A stretch of 64,000 bases of DNA from Hyphomicrobiales bacterium (GCA_900472175.1 UCHD01000001.1:682001-746000); one strand, 5' to 3'. Shown: positions 1 to 7,757, counted from the first letter of the stretch. A program made the numbers and translations. Notes: generated from the letters alone by a model not told the origin.

Positions 1-113
1 GCGCCGTTCTTGCCGACGAGGCCGGCCTTGATGCCGGCCGGCAGCGCGACGGTGGCCTGGTCGATGAGGAGGCGTCCGACAATGCGGGCCGAAACGTTAT
101 TGAGCGTGATCAT
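1..113 (-). CDS. ABC-F family ATPase, N-terminal fragment (cut by window edge)
   Basis: Reading leftward from an ATG at 111-113, the first 37 residues begin MITLNNVSARIVGRLL and reach the start of a Walker A loop (GLVGKNGA) exactly at the window edge. An ABC ATPase domain starting at residue 1 with no membrane segment is typical of the duplicated-ATPase ABC-F proteins, which act on ribosomes rather than in transport. The rest lies outside the window, so the subfamily (Uup-like or EttA-like) cannot be told. An ordinary ABC transporter ATPase is the alternative. Confidence 0.75.
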   Translation of the reverse strand, partial: MITLNNVSARIVGRLLIDQATVALPAGIKAGLVGKNG

Positions 114-171
114 GGCGGCGTTTTGGCCGAACTCAGCCGAGAAGGCAAGGGTTTGCCGCGTTGCGGTATGC

Positions 172-1251
172 TCAGGCGGCGTGCGGCGAGTAGGTTTTTT
201 TCGTCCGGCCGCCGATTGCGGCAGAAAACACCAGAGTTCCCGGCTTGCCGCCGCTGCGCACCGCCCTCAAGGCCAGTTCGGCCTGTGTGAACAGATCGAC
301 GCCACCCGACGCGGTAAAGGCCATGGAAATGCCGGTGGAGAGCGACAGGGTTTGGGTCGTGAACGCCCGGTTCGGCAAGGCGACCTGCACGCCTTCGACC
401 GAGGCGCAGATCCGCTGTGCTATGGCTTCGGCATTGTCGGCCGAAACGTCGTGGAAGACGAAGGCGAACTCGTCGGTACCGATGCGGGCGACGAAGTCGT
501 TCTTCTTGACGGACTTGCGGAATTCCGGCGCCAGCTTCTTCAGCGCCTTTTCGACCGTCGTGGCGCCATGGCGCTCGCCCATCTCGCGCAGGCCCTCGAC
601 GGTGACGAGCGCCAAGGCTGCCGGGCCAACAGCCTTGCCGTCGTCATAGAGCGCCGTCAGCTTGGCCGAGAAGGCTATGCGGTTGGGCAGGCCGGTGACG
701 GGATCTCGGGTGGCGGCCTTGCGCATCGTCTCGATATCGCTGTCGATACCGCCGAGCTGCGTCACCGTCTCATTCATGGCTGCGGCAAAAGCTTTTTCCT
801 CCCGCTCGAACACCGCAACCGCGTCGCGCAGGCGCGCGGCATCGTCGGCGAAATCGGACATGCCGGCGACGGGATCGGTCTCCAGCCGGTTGATGAAGCT
901 ACGCAACATCGCGGCAAAGACTTCCTTCTTGGCGATGCTGTCCTTCAACGCATGGCTGACCGCGGAGATCGAACGGGCGGTATCGGCGCGGATCGTATCG
1001 GCCTCGATCGCGGCAAACCCGGAGAGATGATATTTGACGCCGAGCTGTTCGATCTGGTTTTGCTGGGGGTGAGCGCCAAGGGCTGCAAATTCCCGGCTGA
1101 GCTGCGGATTGTGGCCCGACAGAGCCTCATAGAACAGCTCGTAATTGCGCGGAAAGGGCGCGACGCCAAGTTTTGCCATGGTCTGGGCGACCTTGAGCAG
1201 GATCGCCGCATTCTGCGCCTGATTGCCATCGAGCTGGGGCTTGTCGGTCAT
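172..1251 (-). CDS. Degenerate GGDEF-domain protein
   Basis: A 359-residue soluble protein. Residues 1-175 are a helical N-terminal region without a recognised domain. A GGDEF domain follows, opening with RDPVTGLPNR near residue 181. The signature is GTDEF (258-262) instead of GGDEF. The canonical metal-binding strand (consensus DIDHFK, then N and D) reads TVEGLR, so both metal aspartates are changed. The RxxD inhibitory site is replaced by KKND. Established: these residues are needed for c-di-GMP synthesis. Inference: this copy is catalytically dead and may bind GTP or act as a partner for another cyclase. It is transcribed alone, 58 bp upstream of the ABC-F start and divergent from the LtrA-like gene. 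Confidence 0.85.
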   Translation of the reverse strand: MTDKPQLDGNQAQNAAILLKVAQTMAKLGVAPFPRNYELFYEALSGHNPQLSREFAALGAHPQQNQIEQLGVKYHLSGFAAIEADTIRADTARSISAVSHALKDSIAKKEVFAAMLRSFINRLETDPVAGMSDFADDAARLRDAVAVFEREEKAFAAAMNETVTQLGGIDSDIETMRKAATRDPVTGLPNRIAFSAKLTALYDDGKAVGPAALALVTVEGLREMGERHGATTVEKALKKLAPEFRKSVKKNDFVARIGTDEFAFVFHDVSADNAEAIAQRICASVEGVQVALPNRAFTTQTLSLSTGISMAFTASGGVDLFTQAELALRAVRSGGKPGTLVFSAAIGGRTKKTYSPHAA

Positions 1252-1388
1252 AGCCTATCCTTCACAAAACCGCTTGATGCGCGGTGGTTGCAAGACATTG
1301 CTGATAAACCATCGGGATTAAAAGACTGTCAAAGGCGCGAGCGTTTCATCCCCGGCACAACTGCCGGGCCGCCTTGAACTGCGCCGTT

Positions 1389-1424
1389 GCCTGCAGAGGG
1401 CAGCGCTCTATATGCCCCGCAGGC
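1389..1424 (+). promoter_or_regulatory. Nested hairpin in the leader of the LtrA-like gene
   Basis: GCCTGC (1389-1394) pairs with GCAGGC (1419-1424), and inside it GGGCA (1398-1402) pairs with TGCCC (1413-1417) around a 10-nt loop. The structure ends 28 nt before the GTG chosen as start at 1453. A TTG that would extend the reading frame lies at 1387, at the foot of the stem. The loop contains CTCTATAT, which could instead be a -10 element, so RNA versus promoter function is open. A further perfect 7-bp hairpin, CCCGGCA/TGCCGGG, lies at 1351-1368. Confidence 0.4.
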
Positions 1425-1452
1425 GGGAAAACATCTTGCGCAGGATGGTCGG

Positions 1453-2679
1453 GTGAAAAGCAGCGGTGGAGAAATCGGCGTCAACGTCGAACACGGAGCG
1501 TCTCATGCCAAACGTTCGAACTGGCTGCGCACCGAAGAGCCGGACCAGACCAGCGCCAGCTTTCCGGAACTGTTCTTCGATCTCGTCTTCGTCTTTGCGC
1601 TCGTGCAGCTCTCGCACACGCTCGCTTCCGATTTCGGGCCGACCGCCGCTTTAGAATCGACGCTTCTGGTGCTGGCGATCTGGTGGGTCTGGATCAACAC
1701 CACCTGGGTGACCAATCTGCTGCACACCGGCAGGGAGGCCGTCCGGTTGATGCTGTTTTGCCTGATGTTCGGCGGCGTGCTTTTAGCGCTTGCTCTGCCG
1801 GAAGCCTTTGGCGCGCACGGGTTGATGTTTGCGCTGATCTACTGCGCCATGCAGACCGGCCGTTCGCTCTTCACGCTTTACGCCTATCGCGGCGTCGATG
1901 ATGCCTCCTTCACCACATTCGTGCGGATCACGCTCTGGTCGCTGGCCTCGGCGGTCTTCTGGCTGGCGGGCGCGATGATGGACCTGGAAGGCCGGATCGC
2001 CTTGTGGAGTCTGGCTGTTGCCATCGACTATGCGTCGCCAGCACTTCGCTACGCCGTGCCGGGGCTTGGAAAGTCGCCACCGGAAACGCTGGATGTTTCG
2101 GGCGAGCACATGGCCGAGCGTTGCGCCCTGTTCGTCATCATCTGCCTTGGCGAAACCATACTAACCACCGGCAAGAATGCTGCCGAGCACATGAATTCGA
2201 ACACGACCTTCGCCGTGTTCTGTAGCGCGTTTCTCAGCACCGGTTTCATGTGGTGGATCTATTTCCACCACGGGCAGGCGGATGCGGCCGACAAGGCGGA
2301 GAACACTTCGCGGCCGGAGAGCGTGGCCCATAATCTGTTCACCTACGGCCACCTGCCAATCATTGCCGGTATCATCCTGACGGCCGTCGGCGAGGATTTC
2401 AGCCTGTCGCATGCGCAGGAGGATAGCTCTTTGAAAAATGCGCTGGCGATGATCGGTGGCCCGATCCTGTTTCTGGCGGGCAATATCTGGGTGAAAATGG
2501 CGGTTGCGCGGAAAATCCCGGTCTCGCATATCGCCGGGCTGGTTCTGCTGACGGCAAGCGCCGTGCTGGTGCCGTTCAGCAGCAATTACGTCATCCAGAT
2601 CACCGCGACTGCGGTTCTTTTCATTGTCGCTATATGGGAATATCTGGCGTTGCGGCCCGCCAAGGGCAGGGCCGCATAA
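1453..2679 (+). CDS. LtrA-like low-temperature-requirement family membrane protein
   Basis: A 408-residue polytopic protein of the LtrA family (named from Listeria; biochemical role unknown). The hallmark opening is visible: a charged N-terminus, then ASFPELFFDLVFVFALVQLS, followed by about ten hydrophobic segments, with ERCALFVIICLGETIL in the middle as in family members. I chose the GTG at 1453 because AGGA lies 8 nt upstream and because the longer frame (TTG at 1387) starts at the foot of a stable hairpin. It is a single gene, convergent with the small gene at 2691. Family is fairly sure, function is not known. Confidence 0.8.
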   Translation: MKSSGGEIGVNVEHGASHAKRSNWLRTEEPDQTSASFPELFFDLVFVFALVQLSHTLASDFGPTAALESTLLVLAIWWVWINTTWVTNLLHTGREAVRLMLFCLMFGGVLLALALPEAFGAHGLMFALIYCAMQTGRSLFTLYAYRGVDDASFTTFVRITLWSLASAVFWLAGAMMDLEGRIALWSLAVAIDYASPALRYAVPGLGKSPPETLDVSGEHMAERCALFVIICLGETILTTGKNAAEHMNSNTTFAVFCSAFLSTGFMWWIYFHHGQADAADKAENTSRPESVAHNLFTYGHLPIIAGIILTAVGEDFSLSHAQEDSSLKNALAMIGGPILFLAGNIWVKMAVARKIPVSHIAGLVLLTASAVLVPFSSNYVIQITATAVLFIVAIWEYLALRPAKGRAA

Positions 2680-2690
2680 CCGGGCAGGCG

Positions 2691-2930
2691 TCAGAGCGAT
2701 GCCGAGACGATCCGCTTTGCGCTGTCGGGCAGCGTTGCAAACAGGGCGGACAGATCCTGCCAGCCATCGGGGCGGCGGCCCGAAACATTTTCCGGCCAAT
2801 GGCAGATGCCGTCACCGTGGATATATCCGACCCAGCGCTGTTCGCCCTGGTTTTTAAAATGCAGAACGGCCAGTTTGCCGGCCTCAAGCGCTTCGATGGG
2901 ATGCCAATCCATGGTGTTGTCCTGCTCCAT
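2691..2930 (-). CDS. Small hypothetical protein (79 aa)
   Basis: Opens MEQDNTMDWHPIEALEAGKL and contains several aromatic residues (GYIHGDGICHWPENV). A second ATG at residue 7 is possible. No signal peptide, membrane segment or recognised domain. The codon phase looks coding and it sits 11 bp from the convergent LtrA-like gene. I do not recognise the family; the compact, Trp- and His-rich sequence suggests a small folded soluble protein. Confidence 0.55.
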   Translation of the reverse strand: MEQDNTMDWHPIEALEAGKLAVLHFKNQGEQRWVGYIHGDGICHWPENVSGRRPDGWQDLSALFATLPDSAKRIVSASL

Positions 2931-3028
2931 TCTTAAAATATGAAGGGACTATGACGCGGCTGACTTGCTCAAGCCTTGTGACATTGATGTGACTGACGCG
3001 AAGAACCGAATGATTTCCGCTGGTTGAA

Positions 3029-3544
3029 TCACTCCGCGTAATGCCGGTATTCCGGCGTGCGCAGGAAATAGCTCATGTCCAATCCAAGGCTTGGCTTACC
3101 CAGCGCTGTCAGCGTCATATGACACTGGCCGCGATGATGGGTGTGGTGGTTGAAGAAATGCGCAAGCGGCGGCGCGAGGCGCTGGGTGACGGGGACGGGA
3201 TTGCTGACCGGTGTGTAGGTAAAGTGGCCGGCAAGCGCGTCTTCGCTGAGGCCGGCGATGAAGGCGACGATGCGGTCGTCCTCTGCAGCGCGAGCAGCCG
3301 ATAGCGCGGTGAAATTGTCGAACAGAATGCCGCCGAGCGTTTTCGGTGCTTCGCCGGTGCCGGTAAAACGCTTCATCCAGATCCGGTCGGCTGCCAGCAC
3401 ATGATTGAGCGTCGCGTGCAGCGAGCCGAAGAAGGCGCCCTTGTTTTCCCGGTATTGCGCGTCATCGAGCTTGCCGGCGGCCTCATAGACGAGCTGGTTG
3501 GCCCAGCGGTTGTAATCGGCAAACATCTTATAGTGTTCAAGCAT
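3029..3544 (-). CDS. DinB-family four-helix protein
   Basis: A 171-residue protein with the DinB/YfiT layout: an N-terminal helix MFADYNRWANQLVYEA, a first histidine in HATLNHVLAADRIWMKRF, and a paired histidine region FFNHHTHHRGQCHMTLT near residue 135. These three histidine positions form the usual metal site of the superfamily. Family members include thiol-dependent transferases and damage-inducible proteins of unknown role, so no substrate is assigned. It is monocistronic, divergent from the GST gene. A small inverted repeat CGCATC/GATGCG lies in the intergenic region near 3585-3604. Confidence 0.8.
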   Translation of the reverse strand: MLEHYKMFADYNRWANQLVYEAAGKLDDAQYRENKGAFFGSLHATLNHVLAADRIWMKRFTGTGEAPKTLGGILFDNFTALSAARAAEDDRIVAFIAGLSEDALAGHFTYTPVSNPVPVTQRLAPPLAHFFNHHTHHRGQCHMTLTALGKPSLGLDMSYFLRTPEYRHYAE

Positions 3545-3686
3545 CGCGGTTCTCCAGAGATTCTCTACAGTCTAGTGCCAATTCGCATCGCGGTGAGTGA
3601 TGCGATCCATGAAATTAACTGATTTGATTGTTCGTGAACGCTGGTTTCGAATAGGGCTCGGTCACGCACCATGGATGAGGACAGGC

Positions 3687-4376
3687 ATGAATAGAACCCT
3701 TTACGCACTCTGTGGCGCCGACAAGAGCCGCCCGTTTTCGCCGCATGTCTGGAAGACGATGCTGTCGCTCTCTCACAAGGGGCTTGATTATTATACCAAG
3801 GCGGTCGGGTTTACGCAGATACCGACGATTGAAAACGGCGCGACGACACTGCTGCCTGTGCTGCGCGACGGTGACCAGTTGGTTCGCGACAGTTTCGACA
3901 TCGCGCTCTATCTGGAGAATGCCTATCCGGATCGTCCGTCGCTGTTTGGCGGCGAGGGTGGTCAGGCAATGGCGCGGTTCATCGAAAGCTGGTCGCAGCT
4001 GACGTTGCATCCGGCCCTTGTCCGGATCATCCTGATGGATATCCACGATAGCCTTGCGCCGGCCGACCAGGCGTTTTTTCGCACCTCGCGCGAACCCCGT
4101 TTCGGGATGAGCCTGGAAGCGGTCGCCGAAATCGGGATCGGTGAACTGAAAACCTTTGCCGCCAAGCTGGAGCCATTGCGCACCACACTGAAGAAACAGC
4201 CGTTCATCGGTGGCGAAACGCCGCTGTTTGCCGACTATATCGTCTTTGGGCCGCTGCAATGGGCGCGCATCGTCTCGCCGAAGACGATCCTTGAGCCGGG
4301 CGATCCGGTCCTTGACTGGTTCGAGCGCTGCCTCGATCTCCATAACGGTGCCGGGCGCTCTGTGACAGCAGCGTGA
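3687..4376 (+). CDS. Glutathione S-transferase-like protein
   Basis: A 229-residue protein with a thioredoxin-fold N-terminus (MNRTLYALCGADKSRPFSPH), the cis-proline region TLLPVLRDGDQLVRDSFDIA with the glutathione-binding DS pair, and an all-helical C-terminal domain. The ATG at 3687 is preceded by GAGGACAGG. Upstream in-frame ATGs at 3597 and 3600 would add a non-conserved leader. The N-terminal motif lacks a clear CxxC, so a Ser- or Tyr-type transferase is likely. Substrate unknown. It precedes ndk in the same direction with a 99-bp gap that carries a strong hairpin, so co-transcription is doubtful. Confidence 0.82.
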   Translation: MNRTLYALCGADKSRPFSPHVWKTMLSLSHKGLDYYTKAVGFTQIPTIENGATTLLPVLRDGDQLVRDSFDIALYLENAYPDRPSLFGGEGGQAMARFIESWSQLTLHPALVRIILMDIHDSLAPADQAFFRTSREPRFGMSLEAVAEIGIGELKTFAAKLEPLRTTLKKQPFIGGETPLFADYIVFGPLQWARIVSPKTILEPGDPVLDWFERCLDLHNGAGRSVTAA

Positions 4377-4400
4377 AACTTCGCCGCCCCCCTTGTTTTG

Positions 4401-4436
4401 CGCGGATTTGGCGGCTATTGAACCGCCAAATTCGCG
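4401..4436 (+). promoter_or_regulatory. Long hairpin/palindrome upstream of ndk
   Basis: Arms CGCGGATTTGGCGG (4401-4414) and CCGCCAAATTCGCG (4423-4436) pair over 14 positions with one G-U, around the loop CTATTGAA. The structure ends 39 nt before the ndk ATG. No T-run follows on either strand, so it is not a classical terminator. It may be a leader structure or a protein-binding palindrome. Confidence 0.5.
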
Positions 4437-4475
4437 GAAAAGCCGCCGATTATGGAAACCAAGGGAATTGAGACA

Positions 4476-4898
4476 ATGGCGATTGAACGCACATTTTCGA
4501 TGATCAAGCCGGACGCAACCAAGCGTAACCTGACGGGTGCCATCACCAAGATGCTCGAAGACGCAGGTCTGCGCGTCGTCGCTTCCAAGCGCGTCTGGAT
4601 GAGCACGCGCGAAGCTGAAGGCTTCTACGCTGTTCACAAGGAACGTCCTTTCTTCGGCGAACTGGTTGAAGGCATGACCTCCGGCCCGACGATCGTTCAG
4701 GTTCTGGAAGGCGAAGGCGCCATCCTGAAGAACCGCGAAATCATGGGCGCGACCAACCCGGCCAACGCCGATGAAGGCACGATCCGCAAGACCCACGCCC
4801 TGTCGATCGGCGAAAACTCGGTTCACGGTTCGGATGCTCCGGAAACCGCCGCCCAGGAAATCAAGTACTGGTTCTCCGACACCGAAATCGTCGGCTGA
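4476..4898 (+). CDS. ndk: Nucleoside diphosphate kinase
   Basis: A 140-residue enzyme that moves the gamma-phosphate from ATP to NDPs through a phospho-histidine. It opens [20 protein letters not shown]. The catalytic region is altered only as expected: [20 protein letters not shown], then [16 protein letters not shown] with the active-site His in VHGSD. Length is normal for the family. The ATG at 4476 is chosen over an in-frame ATG at 4452 because homologues start at MAIERTF. A strong terminator follows, so it ends its own transcript. Confidence 0.98.
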   Translation: MAIERTFSMIKPDATKRNLTGAITKMLEDAGLRVVASKRVWMSTREAEGFYAVHKERPFFGELVEGMTSGPTIVQVLEGEGAILKNREIMGATNPANADEGTIRKTHALSIGENSVHGSDAPETAAQEIKYWFSDTEIVG

Positions 4899-4941
4899 AT
4901 CTATTCCTGAGGGTTTTGGCCCAAAAGATTTGAAAAGACTG

Positions 4942-4976
4942 AAAAAAGCCGGAGCGGAAACGCCCCGGCTTTTTTT
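4942..4976 (+). terminator. Rho-independent terminator after ndk
   Basis: An A-run and AGCCGG pair with CCGGCT and a run of seven T (4970-4976), with a GC-rich internal part. It lies about 45 nt after the ndk stop. The A-rich 5' side could also terminate the convergent lipoprotein gene that ends at 4988. Confidence 0.85.
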
Positions 4977-4987
4977 GTTTTGGTGGC

Positions 4988-5497
4988 TCAAACCGGGCAT
5001 TTCGCCGTCTGGAAATGCTCCGGCGCCTTGCCGTTCTTGAAGACGTCCGGGTTCTTGTCATAGGCCGGGCCGACGACCAGCGCTTCGGCTGGCATGATAT
5101 CCTGATCGAGGTTGGAAATGACCGAGGTCTTCAGCGTCTGCAGGATAGCGCCATCCGGGCCTTTGACTTCGATGGTCACCGCATAGGGTTTTTGCTTTTT
5201 CACGCAGGTGACATCCGGACTTTCGAGAACCACTTTGTCGAGTTTTGGAAACAACTTGCGATCAAGCGTCAGGGGCGGGCCGCCCGACGGGTCTTCGAAT
5301 GTGGCGACAACCGTGCTGCCATCGGCGACCTGTTCGGTCTTCGTCAGTGTGATCATGTAGGTGGCATAGGCGAGGCGGTAGTTGAAGACGAACATCTTGC
5401 CGGTGAGTTCGAGCGGGTCCGGGCCAGTCTCGCGCTGGCAGGCGGAAAGACTGGTGATTGCTACGAGAAGGGCGGCAGTGAGGCGCTTGGCAGTCAT
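4988..5497 (-). CDS. Predicted lipoprotein of unknown function
   Basis: A 169-residue protein with a lipoprotein signal MTAKRLTAALLVAITSLSAC (lipobox LSAC, Cys20). The rest is a beta-rich periplasmic domain with two or three further cysteines (VTCVKKQKP, and TAKCPV at the end) that could form a disulfide. Its ATG overlaps the stop of the CGNR gene by 4 nt (ATGA), so the two are translationally coupled. The longer frame from 5620 runs back inside the CGNR gene and is not used. Not a family I recognise. Confidence 0.78.
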   Translation of the reverse strand: MTAKRLTAALLVAITSLSACQRETGPDPLELTGKMFVFNYRLAYATYMITLTKTEQVADGSTVVATFEDPSGGPPLTLDRKLFPKLDKVVLESPDVTCVKKQKPYAVTIEVKGPDGAILQTLKTSVISNLDQDIMPAEALVVGPAYDKNPDVFKNGKAPEHFQTAKCPV

Positions 5498-6054
5498 GCG
5501 GTCAACTCCATCTTCTGGCGGCGGTAGTGGCGGTTGGCCTTCGCGCGGTTGCCGCAGACCGTCATGTCGCACCAGGTGCGGCTGCGGTTGCGGCTGCGAT
5601 CCAGAAACAGCCATTGGCAATTGGGGCAGATTTTCAGCCGTTCCGGCTCGGTGAATGTCGCAAGTGCCAATGCCGAACGCGCAGTGGCAGCATCGAGCGG
5701 CGTGCGTTCGATTTTTTCCGGATGCCTGCGGATGATGACGGAGGCGGCGTCGAGTAAGTCGGCAAGGTCTTCTCCGGTCGAAGCGCCCAGCACGCTGGCG
5801 CGAAAATGCCGGTCGGCGGTCTCGCGCAGGTTCAGAAACGCCTCGCGGTTTTCGGGTGTCACCGGGTCCAACGGTCCAAACAGCTCTTTCTCCGCGGAAA
5901 ACCGGTTCGCCGCCCCGGCAAAGTCGTGCATGGCGGCGGGGTCGGCATAGCGGTCGATCCGCCGTTCTGCATCGAAGCGCAGGATCACCGAATTGGCGAC
6001 ATCGAGCGCGAGCGCGCCACCGGAAAAACGGTGCTGGGTCCAGGAAAACGTCAT
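5494..6054 (-). CDS. CGNR zinc-finger / ABATE-domain putative transcription regulator
   Basis: A 186-residue protein. The N-terminal part (about 1-135) fits the ABATE ligand-binding-like domain; its start has LALDVANSVILRFDAERRID. The C-terminus is a CGNR zinc finger: C143-P-N-C146, then W-C162 and C167-G-N-R170, followed by a basic tail (AKANRHYRRQK). Established: this architecture is found in putative one-component regulators of actinobacteria and proteobacteria, few of them studied. Its start codon lies 10 bp from a perfect inverted repeat (6065-6090) shared with the divergent permease. Inference: it binds there and controls both directions. It is coupled to the lipoprotein gene downstream. 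Confidence 0.85.
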   Translation of the reverse strand: MTFSWTQHRFSGGALALDVANSVILRFDAERRIDRYADPAAMHDFAGAANRFSAEKELFGPLDPVTPENREAFLNLRETADRHFRASVLGASTGEDLADLLDAASVIIRRHPEKIERTPLDAATARSALALATFTEPERLKICPNCQWLFLDRSRNRSRTWCDMTVCGNRAKANRHYRRQKMELTA

Positions 6055-6064
6055 GCGATATCCT

Positions 6065-6090
6065 AACTGGTAAAACGTATTTTACCAGTT
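6065..6090. promoter_or_regulatory. Perfect 11-bp inverted repeat, candidate operator of the CGNR regulator
   Basis: AACTGGTAAAA (6065-6075), spacer CGTA, TTTTACCAGTT (6080-6090). The arms are perfect complements. The site fills the 65-bp gap between two divergent start codons (6054 reverse, 6120 forward), is AT-rich against a GC-rich background, and has no T-run, so an operator is more likely than a terminator. Confidence 0.65.
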
Positions 6091-6119
6091 ATACTGATTT
6101 TGTCATCAGCGGATGTGTC

Positions 6120-7016
6120 ATGGCCTATTTCCTGCAGCAGCTTGCCAGCGCCCTGCCTATCGCAGCCCTCTATGCGCTGCTGGCCTTCGGCTACTCCATC
6201 GCCTTTTCCGTAACCCGCCGGGCAGACCTGACCTATGGCGCGCTGTTCGGTTTTGCCGGGCAGATCTTCCTGCTGTTTTCCGATTTTGCCTGGAACCGCC
6301 TGTGGCTGGTGCTGCCTGCGGCACTTGCTGTCGGCGCGGTTTCGGCGCTGGTCTATACGCTCGGGGCCGGGCTTTTGATCGGCCGTTCGGTCATGCACCG
6401 GCTGGCGGCAACTTCGGCCAATACGGTGGTGGTCGTCTCGCTCGGCATTGCGCTGGTACTGATGGAAGTGTCGCGGATCGCGGCGCAGACGCGCAGCCTC
6501 TGGCTGCCACCTTTTCTCAACACGCCGGTGACCCTCTGGTCCGATCCGCAGTTTCCGGTGACGCTGACGGTCGTGCAGCTCTTGAACACGGTGCTGATGC
6601 TGGTGCTCGTCGGGGCAGGGCATCTGTTTCTGGCGCGCTCGGCCTGGGGCCGTGCATGGCGGGCGGTGTCCGACGATGCGGGTGCGGCAGCACTCTGCGG
6701 TATCGACGGCAGGCGCATCTTCATCGCCGCCTATGGCCTATCTTCGCTTCTGGCGGCCATCGCAGGCATTCTCGCCACCGCCTATTATGGCACGATGGAT
6801 TTCGGCGCCGGTATCGTGTTCGGGGTCAAGGTGCTGTTCATCGCCGCGATCGGTGGGCAGACCGCGCCTGTGCTGGCGGCGGTAGGTGCAGCCGCAATGG
6901 GCCTGAGCGAAACGCTGTGGAGCGCCTATGGGCCGATGCTCTGGCGGGACTTTGCGATCTTTTCGTTCCTGGTCCTGCTGCTGGTGCTGACCCGCAAAGA
7001 GCAGTTTCAGCCCTGA
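6120..7016 (+). CDS. LivH-type branched-chain amino acid ABC permease, orphan
   Basis: A 298-residue inner-membrane protein, MAYFLQQLASALPIAALYAL then about eight hydrophobic segments. The C-terminal coupling-loop region GAGIVFGVKVLFIAAIGGQT matches the LivH/LivM permease family, as does the early LAFGYSIAFSVTRRADLTYG. The usual partners (binding protein, second permease, two ATPases) are absent from both sides, so it must borrow them or act differently. The ATG at 6120 follows the palindrome by 30 bp. A longer frame from 5856 overlaps the CGNR gene and is rejected. Amino acid or urea-type substrates are family possibilities only. Confidence 0.85.
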   Translation: MAYFLQQLASALPIAALYALLAFGYSIAFSVTRRADLTYGALFGFAGQIFLLFSDFAWNRLWLVLPAALAVGAVSALVYTLGAGLLIGRSVMHRLAATSANTVVVVSLGIALVLMEVSRIAAQTRSLWLPPFLNTPVTLWSDPQFPVTLTVVQLLNTVLMLVLVGAGHLFLARSAWGRAWRAVSDDAGAAALCGIDGRRIFIAAYGLSSLLAAIAGILATAYYGTMDFGAGIVFGVKVLFIAAIGGQTAPVLAAVGAAAMGLSETLWSAYGPMLWRDFAIFSFLVLLLVLTRKEQFQP

Positions 7017-7027
7017 CGGCCAACCGG

Positions 7028-7492
7028 TCAAATCTTCGACCAGCGGTCCCTGGCGCTGTCGTCCTCGTCCTTGGCGCTGACCCACCCGCCTTCGCTGCCA
7101 TCGGCGCCATGTTCCTTCTTCCAGAAAGGGGCCGCGGTTTTCAAAAAGTCCATGATGAAATTGGCGCCGTCGAAGGCGGCCTGCCGGTGCGGCGAAGCGG
7201 TGACGACGAGCACGATGTTTTCGCCGGGCGCGATCTTGCCGTAGCGATGGATGGCGGTGGCGGCCTGCAAGGCGAAGTGGTCAACGGCTTCTTCGCAGAT
7301 GCGGGTGATTTCGGCCTCGGCCATGCCGGGGTAATGCTCCAGCTCCAGCGCGCTCAGCGTTCCGGCTTCGTCGCGGCAAAGTCCGGAAAAGGTGACGACT
7401 GCGCCGATGTCGTGGCGGCCGGCCGAAAGTGCCCGAACTTCAGCAGCAAGATCGAAATCGTCGCGCTGGACGCGAACCGTGACGGGAGCCAC
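7028..7492 (-). CDS. moaE: Molybdopterin synthase catalytic subunit MoaE
   Basis: A 154-residue subunit that, with thiocarboxylated MoaD, inserts the dithiolene sulfurs into precursor Z (cPMP). Visible family features are the core GAVVTFSGLCRD, the LELEHYPGMAEAEI stretch, HRYGKIAPGE, and the catalytic lysines in MDFLKTAAPFWKKE. It is last in pgsA-moaD-moaE, with 4 bp between it and moaD. The cofactor made would serve enzymes such as the oxidoreductase at 17226. Convergent with the permease gene (11 bp apart). Confidence 0.96.
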   Translation of the reverse strand: MAPVTVRVQRDDFDLAAEVRALSAGRHDIGAVVTFSGLCRDEAGTLSALELEHYPGMAEAEITRICEEAVDHFALQAATAIHRYGKIAPGENIVLVVTASPHRQAAFDGANFIMDFLKTAAPFWKKEHGADGSEGGWVSAKDEDDSARDRWSKI

Positions 7493-7496
7493 GGCC

Positions 7497-7757
7497 TCAG
7501 CCTCCGGTCATCGGCGGGAAAAGAGCGATCTCGCGTGCGCCGGCGATCTTTTCGTCGTGCTCAACATGCTCCTGGTTGATGGCGACGCGGATGACATTTT
7601 CATGCTCAAGCGCGGCTTCATATTCGTCTCCGAGCGTCTTCAGGTGGGCGAGAAGATCGCCTGCCGTCACCACACTGTCCGGCAGCTCCAGCGTTTCCTC
7701 ACCTCTGCCGATCCGTTCGCGTACCCAGGCGAAATAGACGAGGTTGACGCTGGCCAT
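7497..7757 (-). CDS. moaD: Molybdopterin synthase sulfur-carrier subunit MoaD
   Basis: An 86-residue ubiquitin-fold protein ending in the required Gly-Gly (PPMTGG), which becomes a thiocarboxylate during molybdopterin synthesis. It starts MASVNLVYFAWVRERIGRGE. Its ATG shares one base with the stop of pgsA (TGATG), so it is translated from the same message, and moaE follows 4 bp later. Confidence 0.95.
   Translation of the reverse strand: MASVNLVYFAWVRERIGRGEETLELPDSVVTAGDLLAHLKTLGDEYEAALEHENVIRVAINQEHVEHDEKIAGAREIALFPPMTGG

Noticed and set aside
10..1377. A 455-codon forward open frame opposite the GGDEF gene
   Set aside because: It is the antisense shadow of a high-GC gene: it mirrors the coding phase of 172-1251, has no domain, and would overlap it completely.
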